64,000 nt of DNA from JALRBM01 sp964477195 (GTDB lineage Bacteria > Patescibacteriota > Saccharimonadia > Saccharimonadales > Saccharimonadaceae), in the NCBI GenBank assembly GCA_964477195.1, contig CAYZCX010000005.1:13158-77157 (forward strand), given 5' to 3'. The notes under the pieces were generated by a model, which did no database searches, was not told the origin of the DNA, and saw nothing but the letters and a program-made list of their open reading frames with translations. Positions within the stretch are counted from its first letter, which is position 1, and each line of letters starts with the position of its first letter. The position numbers were made by a program, and so were the translations under genes. Below are positions 31,953-40,945 of the stretch, piece after piece.

Positions 31953-34172
31953 ATGAAGAAGCTCGTAGGATTTCTCGCAGTTCTAGCGTTACTAGCGGGA
32001 GTCGTCTACGTCGTTATTCAAGTTGCGGCGTCCAATGTTGATCTTTCGACAGGAAAGGTTGGTGAAGATTCCGTTATTTACGCCCGCGATGGCAAAACCG
32101 TACTCGGTCACATCGCAGGTTCGGGCGCAGGTGACGTTTCACTGACCGACGCTCAAGTAAGCCCGCTCCTTCGACACGCCCACATGGCCATCGAGGATCG
32201 TGGATTTTACGAACATGAGGCCGTCTCCTGGCCGCACATGGCCTGGGCGGTCATCACGAGTGGTGGGTCGGCCGGTGGGTCGACGATCACCCAGCAGTAC
32301 GTGAAGAACGCTTACTTGACAAGGGAAAAATCTCTCGACCGGAAGGCAAAGGAAATTCCCTATGCCTACCGCGTCGAGCAAGAGTTCAGTAAGGATCAGA
32401 TCCTTACGAAGTACATGAACTCCATTCCCTACGGTCGAGGCGCTTATGGCGTGGAAGATGCCGCCAAGACGTGGTTTGGTATCTCCGCGACTGAGCTTAA
32501 GGATATGAGTGATCCTTTACAGGTTGCTCGAGCTTGCTTTTTGGCAGCATTGGTTCAACGACCGAGCTTCTTTGCAGAGTACCAAGGACGACCGAGTCAG
32601 CTCAAGCACTGGCAAGAAATTACCGACCGGACCACCGCTACGTTGAATGGTCTTCGCAAAATCGAAGGAGTCGCCCAAAAAGACTTGGTTCCCCAGACGG
32701 TCATCGACCAAGCAAAAAAGCTGCTGCCACTCAAGATCACCAACACACTGAAGGCAAGCGGGACCTCGAAGGACACGGATCCGTATCTCCTGGACTACGT
32801 TAAGCAGTGGATCACTGCTTGGCAGACTCAGGCGCTTAAAGATGATGACAAGTTGAACGACGCCGACGCTGCGACTCAGGGCGAAAGTGCCGCCGAAGGC
32901 CTGTTGGCTCGCGGCGGACTCTCCATTCATACGTCGATCGACAGCAATCTCCAGACATTGGTGGCTCAGTCGGTCGCTTCTCGTCGCTTCAAATCAGGAC
33001 TGTCTACTGGCGTGGTGATTTTGGATCCTCAAAGTGGCGCAGTCGCTGCCATGTACGGAGGATCTGATCACGCCAAGGATGCGTACAACTACGCGTTGTA
33101 CGCAAACCGCCAGGTAGGCTCGACCATGAAAACGGTCGTACTGGCCGACGCCGTGAAAAACGACATCTCGGTCCAGTCGGTGTTTGCCGCACCCGCCTAC
33201 ATCCAGATCGACGGATCGAAGATCTACAACGATGACAAAAAGGCTGCACCTGGTTGCAAACTGACTCTGGCTGATGCCATGGCACAGTCGAACAACCCTG
33301 TGCATATCGAGTTGATCACCGGAAAGATGGCGAGCTGTGACAATCCTGCCGCACTTTCCAGCATCGACTCTGATTACCCGGTGAGTCCGTCCTCAGTTGT
33401 GGCGCTTGCCCACAAAATGGGAGCAGACGACAGTCTTGTTCCCGGAAAGAGCACGCCCGCGAAGTTGGATGCGGTGCCGACGTTGGCACTTGGCGTCAGT
33501 TCGCTGACCCCGCTCAAGCTGGCCTCCATTGGAGGTACGCTTGCGAATAACGGCACACACACCAAGCCCCATATCATCGACAAAATCAGCACGAACACCG
33601 ACAGCACTGTTTACGAAAACGAGGAGGAAACAAACCGAGTTCTGTCCGCTAAGCAGGCCGGAATTGTTAATCAAGTTCTGACGGGCGTTTACACCAAGGG
33701 CACCGCTCGCGGAGCTCAGGTGTCTGGTCATCCGCTAGCGGGTAAGACAGGTACGACACCCACTGACGCGTGGATGCTTGCGTATTCCGCAGTCAAAGAA
33801 GACCAGCCAGCATACGTTTGCTCAGCCTGGACAGGCTACGCAGACAATCGCGTGACGAGCGCAAGCGGCGGTGATCTTTGGGGCGCTGATGTCGCAAAGA
33901 TCTGTCAATCCTTCTTCGCAGGCGCCCTCAAGGATGTGCCGAAGATCGACTTTCCCAAGGCAGACCTGTCTTCCGGAAAGATGATGGGGTTGAGTCAAGA
34001 AAAGGCACCGGAGCCTCAAACAACCGAGGAGAAACCTAAGCCAACTCCTACCACGAAACACAAGCCCACCCCGACCACCAAGCCGCCAACCTCAACGACG
34101 AGTTCATCGTCCATCCCCGAAACAACATCGGAGGCACCCCCGACGACAAGCTCTACCGAGGCAGCTGGTTAA
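31953..34172 (+). CDS. Class A penicillin-binding protein (transglycosylase/transpeptidase)
   Basis: 739 residues from ATG 31953. One N-terminal helix anchors it. GT51 glycosyltransferase domain: AIEDRGFYEHEAV, GGSTITQQYVKNAYL, RKAKEIPYAYRVE, YMNSIPYGRGAYGVEDAA. Transpeptidase: STMK (nucleophile Ser) near 393, QSNNP, and AGKTGTTP near 600. The C-terminal tail of about 60 residues is Pro/Thr/Ser-rich, as in actinobacterial PBPs that cross the wall. It polymerises and cross-links peptidoglycan at the outer face of the membrane. GC-rich single unit, unlike core genes, so horizontal gain is plausible. Confidence 0.92.
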   Translation: MKKLVGFLAVLALLAGVVYVVIQVAASNVDLSTGKVGEDSVIYARDGKTVLGHIAGSGAGDVSLTDAQVSPLLRHAHMAIEDRGFYEHEAVSWPHMAWAVITSGGSAGGSTITQQYVKNAYLTREKSLDRKAKEIPYAYRVEQEFSKDQILTKYMNSIPYGRGAYGVEDAAKTWFGISATELKDMSDPLQVARACFLAALVQRPSFFAEYQGRPSQLKHWQEITDRTTATLNGLRKIEGVAQKDLVPQTVIDQAKKLLPLKITNTLKASGTSKDTDPYLLDYVKQWITAWQTQALKDDDKLNDADAATQGESAAEGLLARGGLSIHTSIDSNLQTLVAQSVASRRFKSGLSTGVVILDPQSGAVAAMYGGSDHAKDAYNYALYANRQVGSTMKTVVLADAVKNDISVQSVFAAPAYIQIDGSKIYNDDKKAAPGCKLTLADAMAQSNNPVHIELITGKMASCDNPAALSSIDSDYPVSPSSVVALAHKMGADDSLVPGKSTPAKLDAVPTLALGVSSLTPLKLASIGGTLANNGTHTKPHIIDKISTNTDSTVYENEEETNRVLSAKQAGIVNQVLTGVYTKGTARGAQVSGHPLAGKTGTTPTDAWMLAYSAVKEDQPAYVCSAWTGYADNRVTSASGGDLWGADVAKICQSFFAGALKDVPKIDFPKADLSSGKMMGLSQEKAPEPQTTEEKPKPTPTTKHKPTPTTKPPTSTTSSSSIPETTSEAPPTTSSTEAAG

Positions 34173-34219
34173 TCTGGCGGTTCAATTTATCTGCTACTAA
34201 AGGGTAGGCATTTGCGCCA

Positions 34220-34248
34220 CCCCCTCGTGGAAACCATTCACGAGGGGG
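34220..34248 (+). terminator. Hairpin behind the PBP gene
   Basis: CCCCCTCGTG (34220-34229) with CACGAGGGGG (34239-34248), perfect ten-pair stem; no immediate U-run. Confidence 0.55.
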
Positions 34249-34316
34249 CTATCCCCTGAATTTATTTTTGCTACAATAAAAAAGCATCTCGTACTACGAA
34301 GAGTGAGGAAGCAAGA

Positions 34317-34706
34317 GTGAGTCGTGAAACCGAAAGCACGAATCGCAACTACCTGGTGATTAGTGGAGGTGATGATTGGACTTTGTCGCAGTGCTGCGGT
34401 CCTTTCGGATTCGGCGAGCGTCCGGACGTGATTGTCTTCGCACTCCATATCCACCGCGGCTGCATCCAGCTCGGCCCAGAGGATACAGACCCTATGGCAT
34501 GTGTCATCTTGGCCTGCGGGCGTCGTGACAATCCGAACGCGTGGTCGCTCATTGACTACCGCGAGGCCGTCACGGATGCGGAACTCGAAGCTCGCATGAA
34601 GGCTTTGTCTGACCAGTTGCCCTCCATGGAAGTCCGCAACCGCGTCAAGATCGAGAGCACGCAGGACGTGGATTACCGGGACAAGGCTCTGCGCAAGAGA
34701 AGCTAA
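34317..34706 (+). CDS. Hypothetical protein, accessory
   Basis: 129 residues from GTG 34317, GTGAGGAAG upstream. Contains a possible beta-sandwich start (NYLVISGGDDWTLSQCCGPFGFG) with paired Cys and an acidic/basic C-terminus. No family recognised, no signal peptide. Own terminator, GC-rich codons. Function unknown. Confidence 0.6.
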   Translation: MSRETESTNRNYLVISGGDDWTLSQCCGPFGFGERPDVIVFALHIHRGCIQLGPEDTDPMACVILACGRRDNPNAWSLIDYREAVTDAELEARMKALSDQLPSMEVRNRVKIESTQDVDYRDKALRKRS

Positions 34707-34750
34707 AACTAAGAGGGCGGTCATAGCGACGGCCGCCCTCTTAGTTTTTT
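34707..34750 (+). terminator. Rho-independent terminator
   Basis: AACTAAGAGGGCGG with its complement (34707-34747), followed by six T. Confidence 0.85.
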
Positions 34751-34781
34751 CAATCACTGTATAATTTCATAGATTTATGTA

Positions 34782-34814
34782 AGTCGGATCGCCCTGCTAA
34801 CGGGCGATCCGACT
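34782..34814 (-). terminator. Hairpin behind the SARP gene
   Basis: AGTCGGATCGCCC (34782-34794) pairs perfectly with GGGCGATCCGACT (34802-34814), 13 pairs, 13 bases downstream of the stop of the minus-strand gene. There is no strong U-run. Confidence 0.6.
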
Positions 34815-34826
34815 ATCTAGCATTCG

Positions 34827-35627
34827 TCACTTCATCAAATCATCGAGCGTCCACTCCGGCTTCAGAAGCTCCGGGTCTCTCGCGATAATCAACCGATACA
34901 GAGTGGTGATCACCGGGCTGACGTCTGAATCATATTTTTGACGAAGTTTTCGCTTCAACAATTGATGAATTTCATAAACTTTGATCGCTTGCTGAGATCG
35001 GTAGAGCGCAAGCATGAGTAGTCCGGCGAGATCCTCATTCGCAGGATCGGCCCGCCACACCACTAACAATTCATCTAACACTTTCGCGTGCCGGCCACAT
35101 TTCAGTAAAATCTCAAAGCGAGAACGAAGAGCACTTCGTCGCTCCTCATGTAACCTCACCGAAAGTGGCGCAAGCTCCACGCCATGCTCGACACCCTCCA
35201 AAAGATCACTCCCAAAAAGCGAGAGAGCTTCGTCCAGCAGACGCAGCGCTTCCTCAAAACGACCTTCCGTACGCTGCTTGTCAGCCTCCTTGACGCAGTG
35301 CAAAAACCGAAGTGCATCGACATCATCCGGCATCACATCAAGGACATATCCGCTACTCCTCGTTACAATGATGCCTTCGGGAAGTTTGTTACGAATATTA
35401 CTAACATACATCTGCAGGGTGGTAATCCAGGTACGCGGCGGATCCTCCCAAAGTTCATCAGCCAGTTTGCGAAAACCTACCCATCTGCCCGCGTTGAGAG
35501 CTAAAAGTGCGAGCACTTTCCTTTGCTTTGGGGCAGTGATGGCTTCGTAGTCTGCTACCGCTTGAACGGCGCCAAACAAGCGAACCATCGGTACGGCAGG
35601 ATCAATAGTATCCGGTCGAGTGTCCAT
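34827..35627 (-). CDS. SARP/AfsR-type regulator (winged helix plus BTAD domain)
   Basis: 266 residues. N-terminal OmpR-like winged helix: VRLFGAVQAV, APKQRKVLALLALNAGRWV, LADELWEDPP, LQMYVSNIRNKLP and SSGYVLDV, the order seen in Streptomyces antibiotic regulatory proteins. From about residue 105 a bacterial transcriptional activator domain of TPR-like helices (DALRFLHCVKEADKQ; AGLLMLALYRSQQAIKVYE). No ATPase or sensor domain, so it is a short SARP. This family is concentrated in Actinobacteria. Targets are unknown; the OmpR-like DNA-binding domain predicts direct-repeat binding sites. Confidence 0.88.
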   Translation of the reverse strand: MDTRPDTIDPAVPMVRLFGAVQAVADYEAITAPKQRKVLALLALNAGRWVGFRKLADELWEDPPRTWITTLQMYVSNIRNKLPEGIIVTRSSGYVLDVMPDDVDALRFLHCVKEADKQRTEGRFEEALRLLDEALSLFGSDLLEGVEHGVELAPLSVRLHEERRSALRSRFEILLKCGRHAKVLDELLVVWRADPANEDLAGLLMLALYRSQQAIKVYEIHQLLKRKLRQKYDSDVSPVITTLYRLIIARDPELLKPEWTLDDLMK

Positions 35628-35724
35628 GGACGGACTCCTTTTTAAAGTTCGTGCTTTTGCTAGCTTCGTTAAATTATATCATAATATGATACTCGAGCCC
35701 TCAAATATCCGCTATACTTGGGTT

Positions 35725-36261
35725 ATGAAGATATATCTCGCAAGACACGGACGTACCAACTATAACGACCTCGGCCTATGTAACGCCGATCCAACCATCG
35801 ATGTCCATCTGACACCTATTGGGATCACCCAGGCTCATACTCTCGCAGATAATCTCGAAAAGATACCATTTGAGCGAATCTTCGTTTCGGAGCTGAGACG
35901 CACCCAGCAAACTGCAGATATCGTTAATACACTCCACAATGTAGAAGTAGAAGTTGACGCCCGCTTAAACGATGGCCGCTCGGGGTTTGAAGGGAAAGAT
36001 TACAGAGAATTCGAAAAAGCGCTCAGTACGGCGACTGATCGGTGGAATGCACGGTTTAACGACGGTGAATCTGTAGAAGATATCAAATCACGCGTAAGTG
36101 ACTTTATCGATGAACTCCGAAAAAAAGAATACGATACGGTCTTGATTATCACTTCTCAATGGATAGTTCAGGCAATGATGGCAGTGGTGAAGCATCTTTC
36201 TAACGAAGAGGCTTGGGCGCTCGAAGTCGAGCAGGGGGCTTATATTGAATTCGACATTTAG
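35725..36261 (+). CDS. Histidine phosphatase family protein (phosphoglycerate mutase-like)
   Basis: 178 residues. The RHG motif LARHGRTNYND (catalytic His near residue 7), SELRRTQQTADI with the second Arg, and a Glu-containing FEGKDYREFEK region identify the branch 1 histidine phosphatases. The usual second catalytic His region reads LIITSQWIVQ, where the His expected in V(S)HG is replaced by Ser-Gln, so activity may be altered. TATACT (35713-35718) ends six bases before ATG 35725, so the start is leaderless and the longer frame is rejected. Confidence 0.8.
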   Translation: MKIYLARHGRTNYNDLGLCNADPTIDVHLTPIGITQAHTLADNLEKIPFERIFVSELRRTQQTADIVNTLHNVEVEVDARLNDGRSGFEGKDYREFEKALSTATDRWNARFNDGESVEDIKSRVSDFIDELRKKEYDTVLIITSQWIVQAMMAVVKHLSNEEAWALEVEQGAYIEFDI

Positions 36262-36335
36262 CCAGCAATTCATATAAAAAACCGAACTCGGCGAAACGTA
36301 GGTCAAGTGATAGAACTTACCCAGAAAAGCAACGA

Positions 36336-36360
36336 GGCCCTGCGAAAATATCGCAGGGCC
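36336..36360 (-). terminator. Terminator of gene 36387
   Basis: GGCCCTGCGA (36336-36345) pairs with TCGCAGGGCC (36351-36360). On the minus strand the tail reads TCGTTGCTTTTC. Confidence 0.6.
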
Positions 36361-36386
36361 TTCGTCGTCAGCAGGCAAGGAAACGG

Positions 36387-36950
36387 CTAGTACATGTAAT
36401 CGGAACAGTAGTCATAGCCATAGGACTTAAACGGGTCATGAAATTCAGCGTCAACATGATCGAAGGGATCATCCATCTCGTCGTACATGTACGTTTTTTG
36501 CGACCGGAAATCTCGGCACCAGTAACAATAGCGCATGCCGCCGCAAGACAGATACCACTTCGGCATGATCGGGTCGAAGACAAGGAACTGAAGCTTGGGA
36601 TGCTCGTCGTTCTCACCTTCGTACCAGATCGGAAAAACTCGACCCACACGCGCGTCCAGATCATCTGTAAAGGAGTCACCAGTTAGGTAATTCTCGCGAA
36701 GCAGATGAAGAGTCACGTCGATGCCTGTAAGCGAGCTGTAAGCCACGACACCCTTGTAGGCACCCTCCTTCTCCATCTTGGCCTCAGGCAGATGTACCTT
36801 TACCGTCTCATCCCGCGCCCGCGCTTTGCGAATCATCTTGAGGCTGAGCGGCGTGGCTATGTTAACTCTGCTTAAACTGCACTCGAAGTCGAATGCCGGC
36901 AGGCTACTGTCCTCGTCGAGCGTGTGCTCGAGGTCGTAAGACATATCCAT
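36387..36950 (-). CDS. Hypothetical protein, accessory
   Basis: 187 residues, ATG 36950 behind AGGAAAAGAGA. Central region has alternating hydrophobic residues; the C-terminal third is strongly acidic and aromatic (many Asp, Tyr, Phe) and contains CGGMRYCYWC, a possible metal-binding cluster. No family recognised. Single unit with terminator. Function unknown. Confidence 0.6.
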   Translation of the reverse strand: MDMSYDLEHTLDEDSSLPAFDFECSLSRVNIATPLSLKMIRKARARDETVKVHLPEAKMEKEGAYKGVVAYSSLTGIDVTLHLLRENYLTGDSFTDDLDARVGRVFPIWYEGENDEHPKLQFLVFDPIMPKWYLSCGGMRYCYWCRDFRSQKTYMYDEMDDPFDHVDAEFHDPFKSYGYDYCSDYMY

Positions 36951-37093
36951 TCTCTTTTCCTAGCAGGAACTGACAACCTATATATTATACAACTAATACA
37001 TCGTTAAGTCAATTATTATGCGCCTCTGCCTGTGACATAGTTGTAGCGACGAAGTTCTAGAAAGAGGTGAGGTGCGGTAGGTTTTTTATACTT

Positions 37094-37405
37094 TTATGAT
37101 TTCAGCTCGACGCAGATCGTTTGTACTTCCGTATTGCCGATATTCTCAACGGCATGTGAGCTCTCGGGCGCAGGAATGACCTGACCTGCGGTGAGGTCAA
37201 CATCCATTACCGAACCATCAGCACCAATCAGACGAAGTGCGCCTGGCTTTATAATATAGTTGATATTCTCCGGATTTTTATGCATACCAACCTTATCACC
37301 AGGCTTAACGGTCACCTCGAGCATGCGTATGTGGTCATTTTCAAAAATAACTTTATGTTGATCGGGCGCTATCGCCACTATGTCATCGTGATGAGAAGTG
37401 TTCAT
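37094..37405 (-). CDS. Cupin domain protein
   Basis: 103 residues, one cupin_2 barrel: VTVKPGDKVGMHKNPENINYII (first motif, with a His) and SSHAVENIG (second motif). Compared with the usual HxH(x)nE, only one His remains in motif 1, so metal binding may be weak. Small single-domain cupins bind sugars, metals or small ligands; the role here is unknown. ATG preceded by GGAGAGTAAC. AT-leaning codons fit the core set. Confidence 0.8.
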   Translation of the reverse strand: MNTSHHDDIVAIAPDQHKVIFENDHIRMLEVTVKPGDKVGMHKNPENINYIIKPGALRLIGADGSVMDVDLTAGQVIPAPESSHAVENIGNTEVQTICVELKS

Positions 37406-37452
37406 GTTACTCTCCGTTATTGTTAAACTTTATTCTATATAATCAAGGGATG

Positions 37453-37486
37453 TATGGCCAGCGGACTCTGAAGCCCACTGGCCATA
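37453..37486 (-). terminator. Hairpin behind gene 37498
   Basis: TATGGCCAG (37453-37461) pairs with CTGGCCATA (37478-37486) immediately after the stop of the minus-strand gene; no clear U-run. Confidence 0.45.
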
Positions 37487-37497
37487 ACAGCGCACCC

Positions 37498-37893
37498 TTA
37501 CCCGGCGTACTCGACTTTACCATCACTGCGAACGATCCACCTGTCGGCGGACAACTTCACGGATAACACTTCGGTTAAATGCATAAACTCCTCCCACTTT
37601 TCCCATGTCGGCTCATCCATAACGACTGCACCGATGGGAGGGGAGAACCTCTGAAAATACTGGGTGATGAGCTGACTGACCAATTCATCGAGGTCATCTT
37701 TCGGCATGTTTGCAGTATTGCCGCGCTGCCGAGGGGTAAGATATACGTCCATGAGAGTGGCTTCACTCCAGAGAAAATCTTCCGGATTCATCCGTGCGAT
37801 TTTCAGAGCGATGCCTTCTTGTCTCATCTTGAGTTTGGCTGGTTCACACTGTTCGGGAGTAACGTCACCAAGCACAAGAAGTAGCTTCTCCAT
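37498..37893 (-). CDS. Hypothetical protein, accessory
   Basis: 131 residues, ATG 37893 behind AAAGGATTTCATC. Begins KLLLVLGDVTPEQCEP, a beta-strand and helix, followed by helical segments rich in Met, Trp and Glu. No known motif, no signal peptide. GC-richer than the cupin gene before it and flanked by hairpins, so another single accessory unit. Confidence 0.6.
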   Translation of the reverse strand: MEKLLLVLGDVTPEQCEPAKLKMRQEGIALKIARMNPEDFLWSEATLMDVYLTPRQRGNTANMPKDDLDELVSQLITQYFQRFSPPIGAVVMDEPTWEKWEEFMHLTEVLSVKLSADRWIVRSDGKVEYAG

Positions 37894-38023
37894 GATGAAA
37901 TCCTTTGGTCACTAGGGGATGCTCTGCGACTATCTACTATATCATTGACATATTTCTTATACAATATTCTAACTGTCTCGCAGTTTTAGTTCACAAGCAT
38001 AATCGATACAGGAAATGATTCGT

Positions 38024-38068
38024 ACATTCGGGACAAGGCACAAAAACGACGCACCTTGTCCCGAATGT
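38024..38068 (-). terminator. Hairpin abutting the stop of gene 38068
   Basis: ACATTCGGGACAAGG (38024-38038) pairs with its 15-base complement at 38054-38068, ending at the stop codon of the minus-strand gene. Confidence 0.6.
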
Positions 38069-38685
38069 TACTGGTAATGCACCGGACAACTATGATGATC
38101 CTTGTTCAGCTGTGGCCACCTGGACTGCAGCGTGCCATCTTCTAACGACGGAAGCCGTACTGGAGAAATGTCGCCAGGCTCCATACCGATATCTTCGACG
38201 ATACACTTAAGATCTCTGAGAAGACGTGCCTCGTTCTGTTCGTCACTCAGCCCATCATCACACGACCAATACTCGAACTGGATCGCATCACCAAAGATCA
38301 TCTGCGCCAAAAATCGTACACGAGGCTCGAACCACCGACCAGCGACAATAGCGGCATGTCGAAGATTCGGAAACATCACCCTCGTAAATAGAAGATTCTC
38401 AGGCACACTTGTCGAGTAGGGCTCGAGCATAATATCGTTGTCTTGAATATCTCCATACGTCTCGAGCAGATACTCCTTCAGAATGACCGACTCGCGAAAC
38501 TTTCGCAACTTCTCGTTCTTTGGCCAGTACCATCCCGAAGGAATGATCACTGGCGCAACGCCACGATAATACAGCTGTGCGGCTAGATTCGCTCGAATCC
38601 TCGCCCCTTCTTGAATTTGTCCATTCTCATCCGGTTTGTGACCAAGCAGCAAAATTGCGCGCTCTACCTCTGAGTATGCATTCAC
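38068..38685 (-). CDS. YdcF/SanA-like DUF218 protein
   Basis: 205 residues. The family pattern is visible: AILLLGHKPDENGQIQEGARIRA (N-terminal strand and helix), IIPSGWYW, the STSVPENLLF motif (usually ST.TNa.n) and AAIVAGRWFEPRV. DUF218 proteins have a Rossmann-like fold and are linked to envelope functions or nucleotide binding; most are membrane anchored, but this one has no helix. It lies in a minus-strand series with VOC proteins. Function unproven. Confidence 0.75.
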   Translation of the reverse strand: MNAYSEVERAILLLGHKPDENGQIQEGARIRANLAAQLYYRGVAPVIIPSGWYWPKNEKLRKFRESVILKEYLLETYGDIQDNDIMLEPYSTSVPENLLFTRVMFPNLRHAAIVAGRWFEPRVRFLAQMIFGDAIQFEYWSCDDGLSDEQNEARLLRDLKCIVEDIGMEPGDISPVRLPSLEDGTLQSRWPQLNKDHHSCPVHYQ

Positions 38686-38736
38686 TTATTCAGTGTACTG
38701 CATTATCTGATTCTAAAGCGCAGGAAAGCGTTCCGG

Positions 38737-39126
38737 TTAAGATTTCAAGCAGTTGATATCAAGGCGATGGCCATCGAGATCACAGAATCCACGTGAATAA
38801 ATGATTTCATCATCCATCGTTTCGCCTTCCGCAGTCGCACCAGCTGCAATAGCAGCATCAACCACCTTATCGACGGATTCGCGATCATCAAGCTGGATAG
38901 CGACGCTGACTTCGCGCACAGTACTAGTGTCAGCGACGTCTCTCAGCGCGTTCTCCTTGAAAAGATCTTGCCCCAGAAGGATAAGATGGATATTTTCATC
39001 AACCACGACAAATACAGCCTGATCGCCACTGTATTGTTCATTGATCGAAAAACCTAAACTCGTATAAAAATCACGCGCTGCCGCTACATTTTTAACAGGT
39101 AAATTGACAAAAATGGCTTTGCTCAT
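38737..39126 (-). CDS. VOC superfamily (glyoxalase-like) protein
   Basis: 129 residues, two beta-alpha-beta-beta-beta modules. N-terminal FVNLPVKNVAAARDFYTSLGF and C-terminal YSRGFCDLDGHRLDINCL mark a VOC protein of the lactoylglutathione-lyase/bleomycin-resistance group. Metal ligands are incomplete, so it could be an enzyme or a drug-binding protein. Starts after GGAGAAATAG. Confidence 0.85.
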   Translation of the reverse strand: MSKAIFVNLPVKNVAAARDFYTSLGFSINEQYSGDQAVFVVVDENIHLILLGQDLFKENALRDVADTSTVREVSVAIQLDDRESVDKVVDAAIAAGATAEGETMDDEIIYSRGFCDLDGHRLDINCLKS

Positions 39127-39218
39127 ACTATTTCTCCTTTTTAGTAACTTATTTAAGCATAAGTATTATTATCCCATACTTATTGCGATAAATGATAGGG
39201 GCTTATAGCTTTTTGCAT

Positions 39219-40379
39219 CTACGACGAAACGTTACGCTTGAAGGCAATCGTTCGCGCCACAATATTTCTCCGAGAGAATTTTTCTATCGAAAGCTCGGTT
39301 TGTCTGGCATCTACGGGTATCCTCTCATCGATTTCTGCCACCCAACGATCCTGCCAATTAAGCGCCCACGCTAGCTCGCCCATTTGCCTAATTGTCGTAT
39401 AGAGAGCCTCGGGATTCTTGGCAATAGACTCTACGATAGCAGCGGGTTCGCCATACGGCTTTTCCCAACCCGGTCGATCCGCCCAAAGATAGCCTTCGGT
39501 AAGCTCAAGTCGGCTATCCTCCGGAAGGAGAGCCTGTGTCTCGGCAATGCTAAAAGCGCCTTCTTTACCGCTATATAAATTGCGATTACGTCCCATAATA
39601 GAGCGAACAAAACCCGCTCGTGTCATATCTTTATTATGAGGGCCATAATTAATCTCACGCCAGCCCAACTGCTCGGCTATGCGAACTGCATAATGATCAT
39701 TATCGGCAGCCTGACGAGTGCCAAAACGTCGGCTAGGATCACGGGCAAAGATTACTTCCTCGACCCACTCGGCATCGTCTCTCCCAATCAACGCACCCGA
39801 AAGTCCCTTTGCAGCAAGCTGACTATACGAAAGTTCAGGGTATACGTACTCAACATTTTGCGTCGCATCGTGTAGCTGCTCAAGAACTACCTGACGACGC
39901 GCCGGCTGAGGCAATCGGCAACGTAGCGTCCAGAGCTCCGGGTCACCATCTTCTGCTTTATAGATAGGATCGGGGCGTTCATGAAGTGCGTTAATAAATG
40001 AGACGATTTGCTCCACCTCTTCTGAAGGTACGGGATATTGCTCTGCGGAGTGATGCCAAAGGGCGCTCTCTTCCTCCCGCATAGTCTGCCGAGAGACAAG
40101 CCTTCCATCGGTCAGATGATACATATAGACACCACCCTCACTCGTATAGAAGCGCAGCAGAGGACCACCGTCTATACCCGTATCGTCATATTCGGTCGCA
40201 CGTATACCCAATTGGACTTCATGCGTGCGCAGGCCATTAAGAGTGTTGTCCTGTGGAAATAGTCGAATAGCTTCAAGCATCGACGAACCCTCTATCGCGC
40301 AGTTGGGGTCTTTGAGGGTTTCTAGACGATTTTCTACAGCGCGGGCAAAGGGATGCGCAGAAAGTGATTCTCGTGTCAT
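39219..40379 (-). CDS. Hypothetical protein (386 aa)
   Basis: 386 residues from the ATG at 40379 (an in-frame GTG at 40397 is an alternative). No recognised domain. The N-terminal 100 residues look beta-rich (VQLGIRATEYDDTG, YTSEGGVYMYHLTDGRLVS), the middle and end are helical with many Trp and Glu. AT-leaning codons place it with core genes. The similarly sized gene at 55015 shares the general acidic, soluble character but no clear sequence match. Function unknown. Confidence 0.65.
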   Translation of the reverse strand: MTRESLSAHPFARAVENRLETLKDPNCAIEGSSMLEAIRLFPQDNTLNGLRTHEVQLGIRATEYDDTGIDGGPLLRFYTSEGGVYMYHLTDGRLVSRQTMREEESALWHHSAEQYPVPSEEVEQIVSFINALHERPDPIYKAEDGDPELWTLRCRLPQPARRQVVLEQLHDATQNVEYVYPELSYSQLAAKGLSGALIGRDDAEWVEEVIFARDPSRRFGTRQAADNDHYAVRIAEQLGWREINYGPHNKDMTRAGFVRSIMGRNRNLYSGKEGAFSIAETQALLPEDSRLELTEGYLWADRPGWEKPYGEPAAIVESIAKNPEALYTTIRQMGELAWALNWQDRWVAEIDERIPVDARQTELSIEKFSRRNIVARTIAFKRNVSS

Positions 40380-40435
40380 ATTACACCATTTCAACACATT
40401 TTAATATGATACGCAAGACTGTTTACGAGACCTTA

Positions 40436-40870
40436 CTAAAGTTCTTCGGCCAGTTCTACAAGCAGACCTTCAGGGCCGCGCAAATAGCACATCTTGTAAA
40501 CGTTTTGGTAATTATAAATATCAACAAAGATATCTAAACCTTTGGCTTTTAAGCCTTCTACAATTTGATCAATATCCTCCACCACGAGAGCAATATGCTT
40601 GTAGCCGTGTCCATACATAACCGACTCTTGCTGGATAGCCTTTTCTGCTGGATTTAGAAATTTTGTGAGTTCTAGCTTGGTTTGGCCGCCTGGTATTTCC
40701 AGAAAAACAACGCGTGAGCGTGCACCCTCCCTGCCAACAACCTTATCGAGCAATTCACTCTGTTCTTCAGCCTCGCCCTGGACAGTAAAGCCAAGGTCAA
40801 CAAAGAATTGCCTTGCAGCCTTTAAATCATTTACGACAACACCGATATGATCAATACGTTTGAGCTTCAT
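40436..40870 (-). CDS. VOC superfamily protein (methylmalonyl-CoA epimerase-like)
   Basis: 144 residues. Starts LKRIDHIGVVVNDLKAARQFFVDLGF, and has GHGYKHIALVVEDIDQIV in the second half and a final LRGPEGLLVELAEE. His in IDHIG, Glu in FLEIPGG, His in KHIALV and Glu in LLVELAEE occupy the four metal-ligand positions, so this is likely an active metalloenzyme: methylmalonyl-CoA epimerase, glyoxalase or a resistance-type VOC protein. The substrate cannot be decided from sequence. Confidence 0.85.
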   Translation of the reverse strand: MKLKRIDHIGVVVNDLKAARQFFVDLGFTVQGEAEEQSELLDKVVGREGARSRVVFLEIPGGQTKLELTKFLNPAEKAIQQESVMYGHGYKHIALVVEDIDQIVEGLKAKGLDIFVDIYNYQNVYKMCYLRGPEGLLVELAEEL

Positions 40871-40945
40871 ACACCCAGTCTAGAGTAGTCCTAACGGAGA
40901 TGTCAACGCGCTATCTCTTAAGCTAGTTCGAGTTTTTACTGCATA

